The notes under the pieces were generated by a model. The model ran no database searches. It saw only the letters and a list, made by a program, of their open reading frames with translations, and was not told the origin of the DNA. A stretch of DNA of 41,724 nucleotides from an uncultured Lachnospiraceae bacterium. GTDB taxonomy: Bacteria; Bacillota; Clostridia; Lachnospirales; Lachnospiraceae. Made by a program: the position numbers and the translations under genes. Position 1 is the stretch's first letter; each line of letters opens with the position of its first letter. Below, piece by piece: positions 27,190-35,084 of the stretch. The stretch spans positions 1-41,724 of the forward strand of contig OMZJ01000036.1 of NCBI GenBank assembly GCA_900315495.1, in the 5' to 3' direction.

Positions 27190-29283
27190 ATGTACAAGAG
27201 CTATTCCATGGAACTCTGCGGCAGAACCCTTACGGTGGATATCGGCAGAGTGGCGGCACAGGCAAACGGCGCGGCATTCATGCACTACGGCGACACGACC
27301 GTCCTTTCCACAGCAACCGCGAGCAAGGAGCCGAGGGAGGGCGTGGATTTCTTCCCGCTGTCCGTCGAGTACGAGGAGAAGATGTACGCGGTCGGCAAGT
27401 TCCCGGGCGGCTTCAACAAGAGAGAGGGCAAGGCCAGCGAGCATGCCATCCTGACCTCCCGCGTGATTGACCGTCCGATGCGCCCCCTGTTCCCGAAGGA
27501 TTACCGGAACGATGTGACACTGGACAACCTGGTCATGAGCGTCGACCCGACTTGCGCACCAGAAGTCACCGCTATGCTCGGTTCCTCCCTGGCGGTCAGC
27601 ATCTCTGACATCCCGTTTGACGGCCCGATCGCCGCGACGAAGGTCGGCCTGATCAACGGCGAGTTTGTCTTCAATCCGACGGAGGAGCAGGCAGCGGTCT
27701 CCGATCTGGACCTGACGGTTGCGTCCACGAAGGACAAGGTCATCATGATCGAAGCCGGCGCCAAGGAAGTCCCGGAAGCGACCATGATCGATGCGATCTT
27801 TGCCGCTCACGGCATCAACCAGAAGATCATCACCTTCTTCGACCGCATTGTCGCCGACTGCGGCAAGCCGAAGCACGATTACGTGCACTTTGATGTGCCG
27901 GAGGATCTCTGGGCGGATCTGATGAACAGAATTCCGTCGGAGGAGATGGAGAAGGCGGTCTTTACCGATGAGAAGCAGGTACGCGAGAACAATATCTTCG
28001 AGATGAAGCAGAAGCTTGCGGCAGCTTATCAGGAGGATCACCCGGAGTGGGTTTCCCACCTGGATGACGCGCTCTACAAGTACCAGAAGAAGACGGTCCG
28101 CAAGATGATCCTGAAGGATCACAAGAGACCGGACGGCCGCGCAATCAAGCAGATCCGTCCGCTGGCGGCAGAGGTCGACATCATTCCGCGCGTCCACGGC
28201 TCCGCAATGTTCACCAGAGGCCAGACGCAGATCTGCGACGTCGTCACGCTGGCACCGCTCTCGGAGGCGCAGAAGGTCGAGGGACTCAACTCCAAAGAGA
28301 CCTACAAGAGATATATTCACCAGTACAACTTCCCGTCCTACTCGGTCGGCGAGACCAAGGTCTCCAGAGGCCCGGGCCGCCGTGAAATCGGCCATGGCGC
28401 TCTGGCGGAGCGCTCCCTGCTTCCGGTTCTTCCGAGCGAGGAGGAATTCCCCTACGCAATCCGCGCCGTATCCGAGACCTTTGAATCCAACGGATCCACC
28501 TCCCAGGCTTCGGTCTGCGCTTCCTGCATGGCCCTGATGGCGGCAGGTGTTCCGATCAAATCCATGGTGGCTGGCATTTCCTGCGGTCTGGTCACGGGCG
28601 ATACCGATGACGATTACATTGTCCTGACCGATATCCAGGGCCTGGAGGATTTCTTCGGCGACATGGACTTCAAGGTTGCCGGAACGCACAAGGGCATCAA
28701 CGCCATCCAGATGGATATCAAGATCCATGGCCTGACGCGTCAGATCATCGAAGAGGCAATCTACCGCGCAAGAGAGGCGCGCTTCTACATCATGGATGAG
28801 GTGATGAGCAAGGCCATTTCCGCACCGAGACCGGATGTGGCACCGCTGGCGCCGAAGATCGAGACCATGTCCATCGATCCGCAGAAGATCGGCGATGTGG
28901 TCGGTAAGCAGGGCAAGGTGATCAACCGGATCATCGAAGAGACCGGCACCAAGATCGATATCTCCGAGGACGGCACGGTTTCCGTGTGCGGTGTGGACCG
29001 CGCGATGATCAGGAAGGCGATGGAGACCATCAAGATCATTGTGACGGATTTCTATGAGGGCCAGATTCTGACCGGCAAGGTTGTCAGCATCAAGGATTTC
29101 GGTGCCTTCCTGGAGTTCGCGCCAGGCAAGGAGGGAATGGTTCACATTTCCAGAATTGCAAACCACCGCGTCGAGCACGTGGAGGATGTCCTGACTCTGG
29201 GCGATGTGGTGAAGGTGGTCTGCCTGGGCAAGGACAAGATGGGCCGCTTCAGCTTCAGCATCAAGGACTGCAAGCAGGACTGA
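27190..29283 (+). CDS. pnp: Polyribonucleotide nucleotidyltransferase (PNPase)
   Basis: PNPase degrades RNA from the 3' end using phosphate. The 697-residue product has two RNase PH domains joined by an all-helical linker; the second carries the active-site region (AGISCGLVTGD and MDFKVAGTHKGINAIQMDIK). A KH domain (IGDVVGKQGKVINRIIEETG) and an S1 domain (GKVVSIKDFGAFLEFAPGKEGMVHIS) follow. AAGGAGAAG lies eight bases from the ATG. It sits downstream of rpsO, the conserved pairing. Confidence 0.98.
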   Translation: MYKSYSMELCGRTLTVDIGRVAAQANGAAFMHYGDTTVLSTATASKEPREGVDFFPLSVEYEEKMYAVGKFPGGFNKREGKASEHAILTSRVIDRPMRPLFPKDYRNDVTLDNLVMSVDPTCAPEVTAMLGSSLAVSISDIPFDGPIAATKVGLINGEFVFNPTEEQAAVSDLDLTVASTKDKVIMIEAGAKEVPEATMIDAIFAAHGINQKIITFFDRIVADCGKPKHDYVHFDVPEDLWADLMNRIPSEEMEKAVFTDEKQVRENNIFEMKQKLAAAYQEDHPEWVSHLDDALYKYQKKTVRKMILKDHKRPDGRAIKQIRPLAAEVDIIPRVHGSAMFTRGQTQICDVVTLAPLSEAQKVEGLNSKETYKRYIHQYNFPSYSVGETKVSRGPGRREIGHGALAERSLLPVLPSEEEFPYAIRAVSETFESNGSTSQASVCASCMALMAAGVPIKSMVAGISCGLVTGDTDDDYIVLTDIQGLEDFFGDMDFKVAGTHKGINAIQMDIKIHGLTRQIIEEAIYRAREARFYIMDEVMSKAISAPRPDVAPLAPKIETMSIDPQKIGDVVGKQGKVINRIIEETGTKIDISEDGTVSVCGVDRAMIRKAMETIKIIVTDFYEGQILTGKVVSIKDFGAFLEFAPGKEGMVHISRIANHRVEHVEDVLTLGDVVKVVCLGKDKMGRFSFSIKDCKQD

Positions 29284-29400
29284 GACGCCGTACAGGACAG
29301 AGGTTCCAGACAGGACAGGCGGCAAGACAGATGATGTTTCGCTGCTGGAATCTGAAGTCTTCTGTACTGTGGAAAACAGAAATTGACTGCATCGATGAAC

Positions 29401-29440
29401 CAGACACTTCCCACTGCCGACAGGCAGTGGGAAGTGTCTG
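29401..29440 (+). other. Perfect 18-bp hairpin between pnp and argS
   Basis: The left arm 29401-29418 (starting CAGACACTTCCC) is fully complementary to 29423-29440 across the loop GACA. It ends 23 bases before the argS ATG. No T-run follows on either strand. It may end the pnp transcript inefficiently or protect or regulate the argS 5' end. Confidence 0.85.
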
Positions 29441-29463
29441 CATGAACGGAAGAATCGTATATT

Positions 29464-31221
29464 ATGAAAACTTTGCTGGAACAGATTGCAGAAAAAACGG
29501 CTGATGCGTTTGCAGCCTGCGGGCTGGATCCGGCCCTCGGCCGTGTCACCGCATCCAACCGGCCCGATCTCTGCGAATATCAGTGCAATGGCGCGCTGGC
29601 GGCGGCAAAAACCGCTCACAAGGCACCGATCCTGATCGCCGATGAGGTTGCGGACCGGCTGAAGGATTCTGGCTTTTTTGCCTCCGTGGAAGCGGTGAAG
29701 CCGGGATTCATCAACCTGAAACTCTCCGGGAAATTTCTGGCGGAGTCGCTGGATGCTGCGTCGGCGGACGAGAAGCACGGCGTGGAAAATCCGCATCCGG
29801 AGAAAATCATCATGGATTACGGCGGCCCGAATGTGGCCAAGCCCCTGCATGTGGGGCATCTTCGCTCCGCTGTGATCGGAGAGAGCGTCAAGAGAATTCT
29901 CCGCTACTGCGGCAATACGGTGATCGGAGATGTACACCTCGGCGACTGGGGCCTGCAGATGGGCCTGATCATCGCCGAGCTGCAGGACCGCCAGCCGGAT
30001 CTCGTCTATTTTGACCCGGACTATCAGGGCAACTATCCGTCGGAGGCTCCCTTCACCATCGGGGAGCTGGAGGAGATCTATCCGGCCGCCAGCGCCAGAT
30101 CCAAGACGGACGAGGCCTTTGCGGCCCGCGCCCACGCGGCGACTGCCGCGCTGCAGGACGGCGTCCCCGGCTACCGTGCGCTATGGAGGCACATCCTGAA
30201 CGTCTCTGTGGCGGACCTGAAAAAGAACTACGAGAAGCTGGATGTGCACTTTGATCTCTGGAAGAAGGAGAGCGATGCACAGCCGTACATTCCGGAGCTT
30301 CTGCAGATTTTGAAGGACAAGAATCTGTCCCACCTCTCCAACGGTGCACTGGTGGTCGATGTGGCAGAGCCGGACGACACGAAGGAAGTGCCGCCCTGCA
30401 TCATCCTCAAGTCGGACGGCGCAAGCCTGTACCAGACCACGGATCTTGCGACGATTCTGGAGCGCCAGAAGCTCTTTGCGCCGGACCGCATCCTGTACGT
30501 GGTGGACAAGCGTCAGCAGATGCATTTCACGCAGGTTTTCCGCGTGACCCGGAAAGCGGAGCTGGTGCCGCCGGAGACGAAGCTGAATTTCCTCGGCTTC
30601 GGCACCATGAACGGCAAGGACGGGAAGCCCTTCAAGACCCGCGAGGGCGGCGTGATGCGCCTGGAGACTCTGATCGGCGACATCGACCAGGCGGTCTATG
30701 ACAAGATGGCGGACCGCGACCTGCCGGAGGAGGAGCGCAGACGTGTATCCGAGACGATCGGCCTGGCTGCTCTGAAATACGGTGATCTGTCCAACCAGGC
30801 TTCCAAGGACTATGTGTTTGATGTGGACCGCTTCACCTCCTTCGAGGGAAACACCGGCCCCTATATCCAGTACACGATCGTCCGGATCAAGTCCATTCTG
30901 CGGAAGGCATCTGCGAACGGCCTTGCGGCGTCAGAGAAATTTGCGGCGCCGGACAGCGATGCGGACAAGCAGCTCATGATCGCGCTGGCCCGCTTCAGCG
31001 AAGTGATGGAGCAGGCAGCACAGGAGTTTGCGCCGCACAAGATCTGCGCGTATATCTACGAGATTGCGGATCAGTTCAACCGGTTCTATCATGAGACAAA
31101 CATCATGGCCGAGCCGGATGCCGCAAAGCAGGCGGGATACCTGAAACTGATCACGTATACGCGGGAAATTCTGGAAACCTGCATTCAGGTGCTGGGATTT
31201 GCAGCGCCTGACCAGATGTGA
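29464..31221 (+). CDS. argS: Arginyl-tRNA synthetase
   Basis: This class I synthetase charges tRNA-Arg. The 585-residue product has the N-terminal additional domain (residues 1-100), the GGPNVAKPLHVGHLRS segment with the HIGH-type motif HVGH at 129-132, LGDWGLQMG, and the ArgRS-specific FLGFGTMNGKDGKPFKTREGG in place of KMSKS. A DALR anticodon-binding domain closes it (EIADQFNRFYHETNIM). GGAAGA precedes the ATG at about ten bases. I see no clear promoter between the 18-bp hairpin and the start, so it may be read through from pnp. Confidence 0.97.
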   Translation: MKTLLEQIAEKTADAFAACGLDPALGRVTASNRPDLCEYQCNGALAAAKTAHKAPILIADEVADRLKDSGFFASVEAVKPGFINLKLSGKFLAESLDAASADEKHGVENPHPEKIIMDYGGPNVAKPLHVGHLRSAVIGESVKRILRYCGNTVIGDVHLGDWGLQMGLIIAELQDRQPDLVYFDPDYQGNYPSEAPFTIGELEEIYPAASARSKTDEAFAARAHAATAALQDGVPGYRALWRHILNVSVADLKKNYEKLDVHFDLWKKESDAQPYIPELLQILKDKNLSHLSNGALVVDVAEPDDTKEVPPCIILKSDGASLYQTTDLATILERQKLFAPDRILYVVDKRQQMHFTQVFRVTRKAELVPPETKLNFLGFGTMNGKDGKPFKTREGGVMRLETLIGDIDQAVYDKMADRDLPEEERRRVSETIGLAALKYGDLSNQASKDYVFDVDRFTSFEGNTGPYIQYTIVRIKSILRKASANGLAASEKFAAPDSDADKQLMIALARFSEVMEQAAQEFAPHKICAYIYEIADQFNRFYHETNIMAEPDAAKQAGYLKLITYTREILETCIQVLGFAAPDQM

Positions 31222-31244
31222 CCAGGATCTGAATGGAACCCATG

Positions 31245-31328
31245 TCCGGAAAAATTGAAATCCGGCAGGAATCGAAATCCGAGTGGAACTGACATCCGGA
31301 AGAGACTGCAATACAGAAGTGACAGAAA
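31245..31328 (+). repeat. Five degenerate 17-bp tandem repeats
   Basis: Units start at 31245 (16 bp), 31261, 31278, 31295 and 31312 (17 bp each). Four begin TCCG; the last begins TACAG. The shared shape is TCCGG, purine-rich middle, A-CTG or A-TTG, then AA. They lie just past the argS stop. Confidence 0.65.
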
Positions 31329-31373
31329 AGAGCTTTCGGAAATAACGACTCTTTGTCCGATTGCGTGAGAAAG

Positions 31374-31425
31374 AAGGCTGATCTGATTTCCGCCGAAGCT
31401 GCGGAGAAGGATCAGCCTTTCTTTA
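31374..31425 (+). terminator. Terminator downstream of argS
   Basis: AAGGCTGATC (31374-31383) pairs with GATCAGCCTT (31410-31419), with an inner CCGC/GCGG, followed by TCTTT. Confidence 0.85.
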
Positions 31426-31588
31426 CATCAGGAAGCGCCCGGACCAGACTGCAGCCGCTGAAGGAGCCGGCATCCGATCGGCAGCGGTCATTGTAATCAT
31501 TCGGATCCTGCTGCTGCTTGTCTTGCAGAACCAGCGCAGCGGGTTTCAGGGGAAATGGTTCAAGACAGACCGAAGGAGGGCACGGGAA

Positions 31589-32017
31589 ATGACAGAGAAT
31601 GAGAAGAAGCAGGAGAGCCGGCAGATCGTTTTCCGGGAACTGGTGACAGCCATTGTCCGGATGGGTTATCCGATGGAGTTCGGCGTCCTGATCGCAAAAA
31701 GCCTCAACACGGAGAAAACCATGCGCCGGATGATCGGCTATCTTCGGAACGCACACCCGCATTCTGCGGAGGAAATAGCAGATGAAATGCTGGCGATCAC
31801 CTCGGACCGGGATCGCTGGGTGCAAAAGAAAGAGGCGGAATACTACAACAGCCGGTATAACGAACTGCTGTACACGGGCCTCGGCGCGGAGGGGGAAGAC
31901 TCTGATGCGGAGGAGAATGCGAGGCTGACAGATCACGAGAATTCCGATCTGGATGTGAATTCCAGTGTGTCTGAAGACGAAAAAAACGATTTGGACAGGG
32001 ACTCCGATGCGCGATGA
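31589..32017 (+). CDS. Small conserved-looking hypothetical protein
   Basis: I do not recognise a named family. The 142-residue product has a helical core of about 90 residues (FRELVTAIVRMGYPMEFGVL; RRMIGYLRNA; EEIADEMLAIT; YYNSRYNELLY) and a strongly acidic tail rich in Asp, Glu and Ser from about residue 97. No signal peptide or membrane helix is visible, so it is probably cytoplasmic. Proteins with this core and no assigned function occur in Clostridia, as far as I recall. ATG 31589 is chosen because AAGGAGGG lies eight bases upstream. It converges on acpS with 48 bases between the stops and no visible terminator there. Confidence 0.75.
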   Translation: MTENEKKQESRQIVFRELVTAIVRMGYPMEFGVLIAKSLNTEKTMRRMIGYLRNAHPHSAEEIADEMLAITSDRDRWVQKKEAEYYNSRYNELLYTGLGAEGEDSDAEENARLTDHENSDLDVNSSVSEDEKNDLDRDSDAR

Positions 32018-32065
32018 GAATGTTTCTGTATTTGAACCGATGCAGTGGGAAGAGCGGTTTGCCCG

Positions 32066-32446
32066 TCAGTCCTCCGCGACTGCGATCGCAGCCGCATAGT
32101 CCCCTTCGTCGGTGATCGAGATGTGCAGCTGCCGAATGCCGGCTTCCGCCAGAAGCTTCTGCAGGGCGGGACGGACCTCGACATAGGGGGAGCCGTCCGC
32201 ATGATGACCGGTCTCGACGATCCGGTAGTCAAAATTTCCGTGTCTGGTTCCGTGGGCAACGGCCTTGAACACCGCTTCCTTCACGGCGTACATCCCCGCG
32301 TAGCGGACAGCGGGATCCCGGCCTTCCTCGGCATACGCGCACTCTTTTTCTGAAAATGTGCGGCGCCGGAAGGCGCCGTCCTGCAGATCGATGGCTCTCC
32401 GGATCCGTTCGATCCGGACGAGATCAATTCCCGTTCCCTTGATCAT
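32066..32446 (-). CDS. acpS: Holo-[acyl-carrier-protein] synthase
   Basis: AcpS transfers the 4'-phosphopantetheine arm from CoA to acyl carrier protein, switching on fatty-acid synthesis. The 126-residue product has the family signatures GTGIDLVRIERI with the metal-binding Asp near the start, the RRTFSEKE segment, and AVKEAVFKA with the second acidic residue. The length is typical. It starts with ATG and has AAGGAG nine bases upstream on the minus strand. It is the only clear minus-strand gene in the right two-thirds of the window. Confidence 0.95.
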   Translation of the reverse strand: MIKGTGIDLVRIERIRRAIDLQDGAFRRRTFSEKECAYAEEGRDPAVRYAGMYAVKEAVFKAVAHGTRHGNFDYRIVETGHHADGSPYVEVRPALQKLLAEAGIRQLHISITDEGDYAAAIAVAED

Positions 32447-32536
32447 GGTGTAAGGCTCCTTGCTTTATAGAAAGCGACAAAACAGTGCCAGGCCTGCAAT
32501 CGTCTGTGCATGGGCTGCCGGAAGAATTCTCCAGCC

Positions 32537-32566
32537 AGTGTATCACATCGGATGTGCGGAAGACAA
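32537..32566 (-). promoter_or_regulatory. Possible acpS promoter
   Basis: On the minus strand TTGTCT (32561-32566) and TACACT (32537-32542, preceded by TGA) are separated by 18 bases, about 90 bases before the acpS start. Confidence 0.45.
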
Positions 32567-32621
32567 CCGGAGGAAAATGAAAGGATTCCGCCGAGATTGG
32601 ATCGATTCGCAGGGCGGATAC

Positions 32622-32651
32622 TGGAAATAAAATTTTCAGATATGTTATAAT
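32622..32651 (+). promoter_or_regulatory. Promoter of the CobW-type gene
   Basis: A perfect TATAAT (32646-32651) with TGT in front (extended -10); the -35 TGGAAA (32622-32627) is 18 bases upstream and AT-rich sequence surrounds it. Confidence 0.65.
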
Positions 32652-32879
32652 TTATAAGATGCCCCATTCGTCCAAATGATTTCATCCCGGTTCTTCTTCC
32701 AGAAGGCGCTTGTCTGAGAGAAAAGCGGGGAGAGATACGTACTATCGGCGTTCTCAGGAATGAGGCAATTCGATCATGAGGCAGAAAAAGAGTCCGGAAA
32801 CAGCCGTATCTCACCCGTGGATTCTACAGGGAGTCATGCGGTGTACAGGTACAGACAAGTAAGGAGATTACAGAAAATC

Positions 32880-34055
32880 ATGTCAAATCAGAAAAATAGG
32901 AAAGTCCCGGTCACCATTTTTGCCGGATACCTCGGTGCGGGAAAAACCACTGTTCTCAATCACATCCTCCGCAGCCAGGGAGCGGACGGGCTGGCCCTCA
33001 TTGTCAACGATGTCGGCTCTGTCAACATCGACGCGGGGCTGATCCGCAATTCCAAGATGCTGGACGACAACACGCAGATGGTGGAGCTGCAGAATGGCTG
33101 CATCTGCTGCACCCTGCAGGACAAGTTCCTGAACCAGATTGAAAAACTCGCCGCAGATGAGAAGGTGGAGCGGATTCTGGTCGAGGCCTCCGGCGTCAGC
33201 GACCCGATGGAGCTCGCCGACGGATTTTCTACCTGGCAGGAATCCCCGGACTGCGGATTCTACCTGGACCGTCTGGTGACTGTCGTCGACGCAGACCGGA
33301 TCTATGCCGAATTCCTGGGAAGCATGAAACAGCTGCCGGAGGAGGAGGAAAATTCCGAGGAGACCACCGACGACACCGATCCGGACATCATCAACCTTGT
33401 GATGGATCAGATCGAGTTCTGCAATGTCATCCTTCTCAACAAATGCGACCTGCTGGATGAGTCGCAGAAGAAAGAAGTGGAAGAAGCCATCCGCGGTCTG
33501 CAGCCGGAAGCAGAGATCATCGAGTGCGTGAACGGGGACGTGGATCCGGATCGGATCTTCGCCGGCGAGCCGTTCGATTTTGAGAAAGTGATGAATTCCT
33601 CCGCATACCAGAAGGCGATTGCCCGGGAAGAAAACGAGGAAGAAGAGGAAGAGAGCGGTCAGACCGACGACGGCGATGCGCTGGATGAGGCCGGGGTGGC
33701 CAGCTTTGTGTTCATGGACAAGCGTCCGTTCCATTACGGCCGCTTCATGGATTTCGTGGAGACCGATTTTCCGCGGGAGATCATCCGCACCAAGGGAACG
33801 ATCTGGTTCTCCAATGACGATGTCCATGTACAGCTCTTTGAGCAGGCCGGCAGGAATTCTTCCCTGACCGAGTATTCCAATTGGATTGCTTCCTTCCCGA
33901 AGAAAGAGCAGGAAGCGATCTTCAAGCAGTATCCGGATGTCCGGCAGTCCTGGGATCCGAAATACGGGGATCGGATGAACCAGCTGGTATTCATTGGAAA
34001 GAACTATGATAAAAATGCGATTCTGGAGAAACTGACTGCCTGCCTCGACGCGTGA
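32880..34055 (+). CDS. CobW/COG0523 family metal-chaperone GTPase
   Basis: COG0523 proteins are P-loop GTPases that deliver or sense metals such as zinc or cobalt. The 391-residue product has Walker A GYLGAGKTT (16-24), the family metal motif CxCC at Cys74, Cys76 and Cys77 (NGCICC), the EASGVSDP switch, and NKCD for guanine. A CobW C-terminal domain is present (GRFMDFVETDFPREIIRTKG). Two acidic inserts stand out, at about residues 154-170 and 249-272. ATG 32880 follows AAGGAG at 13 bases, a longer spacing than normal. No cobalamin genes are nearby, so the metal is unknown. Confidence 0.92.
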   Translation: MSNQKNRKVPVTIFAGYLGAGKTTVLNHILRSQGADGLALIVNDVGSVNIDAGLIRNSKMLDDNTQMVELQNGCICCTLQDKFLNQIEKLAADEKVERILVEASGVSDPMELADGFSTWQESPDCGFYLDRLVTVVDADRIYAEFLGSMKQLPEEEENSEETTDDTDPDIINLVMDQIEFCNVILLNKCDLLDESQKKEVEEAIRGLQPEAEIIECVNGDVDPDRIFAGEPFDFEKVMNSSAYQKAIAREENEEEEEESGQTDDGDALDEAGVASFVFMDKRPFHYGRFMDFVETDFPREIIRTKGTIWFSNDDVHVQLFEQAGRNSSLTEYSNWIASFPKKEQEAIFKQYPDVRQSWDPKYGDRMNQLVFIGKNYDKNAILEKLTACLDA

Positions 34056-34086
34056 GGAGGAGAAGCCGGATAGAAACAGATGACAT

Positions 34087-34138
34087 TCCGTCACAGGGAA
34101 GCGGCGGAAATCGCGGAGGTCGATCAGCCTGTGACGGA
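34087..34138 (+). repeat. 11-bp perfect inverted repeat upstream of the RhaM-like gene
   Basis: TCCGTCACAGG (34087-34097) is complementary to CCTGTGACGGA (34128-34138), with 30 bases between. It ends 27 bases before the start codon, so it could be an operator-like pair or an mRNA stem. Confidence 0.8.
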
Positions 34139-34165
34139 TACAGGGCACAGGGCGGAGGTAATTGG

Positions 34166-34879
34166 ATGATTAGACATGCTTTTGCAGCAGAAATCAGGCC
34201 GGGGTGTTTCAATGAATTCCGCAGGACACTCGGACGGGTATGGCCGGATGCGGCCGCCACGCTGGACCGCTATGGCGTGAAGAATTTCAGCCTGTGGACG
34301 GTGGATTCCATCGTTTTCGGCTACTATGAATCCCCGTCCGACGAGGAGGAGACGGATGTTTCCGTGGAACTCTCCGGCGGCCGGGCACTTCTCGGCCCGT
34401 CCTTTCAGCGGGAGATCGACGAGGATACGGCGGAGGCCGTTCTGGAGATTCTGCAGCCCTTCGGCGGGCTGGTCGACTGGATTTCTGATCCGGTGCACGA
34501 CATGCGGCTGATGTATCATGATTTCGGAGTCGTCCGGGAAAACAAGGAGCTGATCCGCCACCGCGTCTTTGTCACACGGCTGAAGGGCGCCTATGAGGAG
34601 GAGTACAAGCACCGGCATGACGGACTGGTGGAGACCAGGGGAACCGTGATCGATCCCGGCCCCGACTCCAATTTCTCCATCTGGAACGCGGGCGGATACA
34701 TTTTCGGCTATGATGAGATCGACGTGACGATGGAGAGAGAGCAGACCGCGGGCGGCCGTAAGAGCACCATCGACTGGGAAACCAGAATGCTGGAAATCAT
34801 GGAATGGTGCACCGATGATGTTGACTGGATCACGCGCGAGCACCACAGCCATATCACGCGGCTGGCGTATCACAGCTGA
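34166..34879 (+). CDS. Tandem two-domain RhaM-like (L-rhamnose mutarotase family) protein
   Basis: Each half of this 237-residue protein resembles RhaM, the dimeric alpha/beta-barrel enzyme that interconverts L-rhamnose anomers. Domain 1 (about 1-115) opens MIRHAFAAEIRPGCFNEF and keeps VWPD. By my alignment to the RhaM motif YQRRHNPIWPEL, its residue 22 is Leu, where the catalytic His should be. Domain 2 (about 130-237) opens HRVFVTRLKGAYEEEY and keeps the His at 151, but lacks the following Trp-Pro. Thus one polypeptide may form the barrel that two RhaM chains usually make, with one active site lost. ATG 34166 has GGAGGT seven bases upstream. It follows the CobW-type gene by 110 bases. The family call is by eye; function could differ. 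Confidence 0.6.
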   Translation: MIRHAFAAEIRPGCFNEFRRTLGRVWPDAAATLDRYGVKNFSLWTVDSIVFGYYESPSDEEETDVSVELSGGRALLGPSFQREIDEDTAEAVLEILQPFGGLVDWISDPVHDMRLMYHDFGVVRENKELIRHRVFVTRLKGAYEEEYKHRHDGLVETRGTVIDPGPDSNFSIWNAGGYIFGYDEIDVTMEREQTAGGRKSTIDWETRMLEIMEWCTDDVDWITREHHSHITRLAYHS

Positions 34880-35007
34880 GTGCGGCGGTAAGCGCGATAC
34901 CTTCTGCCGCAGCACAGGCAGAGCACAGCGGTATTGACGGTTTGACTGGTGCTTTTTCGCAGAATTTCCCTGCCAAAACAGAATATTGCAGTAAAAAGCG
35001 GCATTTC

Positions 35008-35052
35008 AAAGTCCCCGAACACAGGATTTCATACCTGTATCGGGGACTTTTG
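35008..35052 (+). terminator. Terminator after the RhaM-like gene
   Basis: AAAGTCCCCGA (35008-35018) pairs with TCGGGGACTTT (35040-35050), with an inner ACAGG/CCTGT stem and a short T-run. Confidence 0.85.
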
Positions 35053-35055
35053 AAG

Positions 35056-35084
35056 TTTACGGACCCGCCGGCAGGTGATAGATT
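35056..35084 (+). promoter_or_regulatory. Candidate promoter of the ABC importer operon
   Basis: TTTACG (35056-35061), 17 bases, TAGATT (35079-35084) preceded by TGA. Both boxes are imperfect. Confidence 0.4.

Larger units (their letters stand above)
31222..31588 (+). other. Gap after argS: repeat array and terminator
   Basis: This 367-base stretch holds five degenerate 17-bp repeats (31245-31328) and a terminator (31374-31425). No promoter for the next gene is obvious in 31426-31572. Confidence 0.6.
32447..32879. other. Divergent region between acpS and the CobW-type gene
   Basis: This 433-base stretch holds the acpS promoter candidate on the minus strand, the plus-strand promoter at 32622-32651, and a leader of about 220 bases. 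Near the end of the leader an ATG at 32776 opens 28 codons whose TAA (32860-32862) overlaps the AAGGAG of the next gene. I do not see a cobalamin riboswitch or a recognisable Zur box. Confidence 0.5.

Noticed and set aside
29380..29463. T-box leader before argS
   Set aside because: No T-box sequence, specifier loop or antiterminator arrangement is visible; only one simple hairpin is present.
26584..30135. Very long open frame of about 1180 codons on the minus strand
   Set aside because: It lies antisense to rpsO, pnp and argS, all certain genes, and reads as Arg/Leu/His-rich nonsense. High GC and codon bias remove stops on the opposite strand.
32652..32879. Cobalamin riboswitch or Zur operator upstream of the CobW-type gene
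   Set aside because: I find no B12-box-like sequence and no recognisable palindromic zinc operator in the leader.
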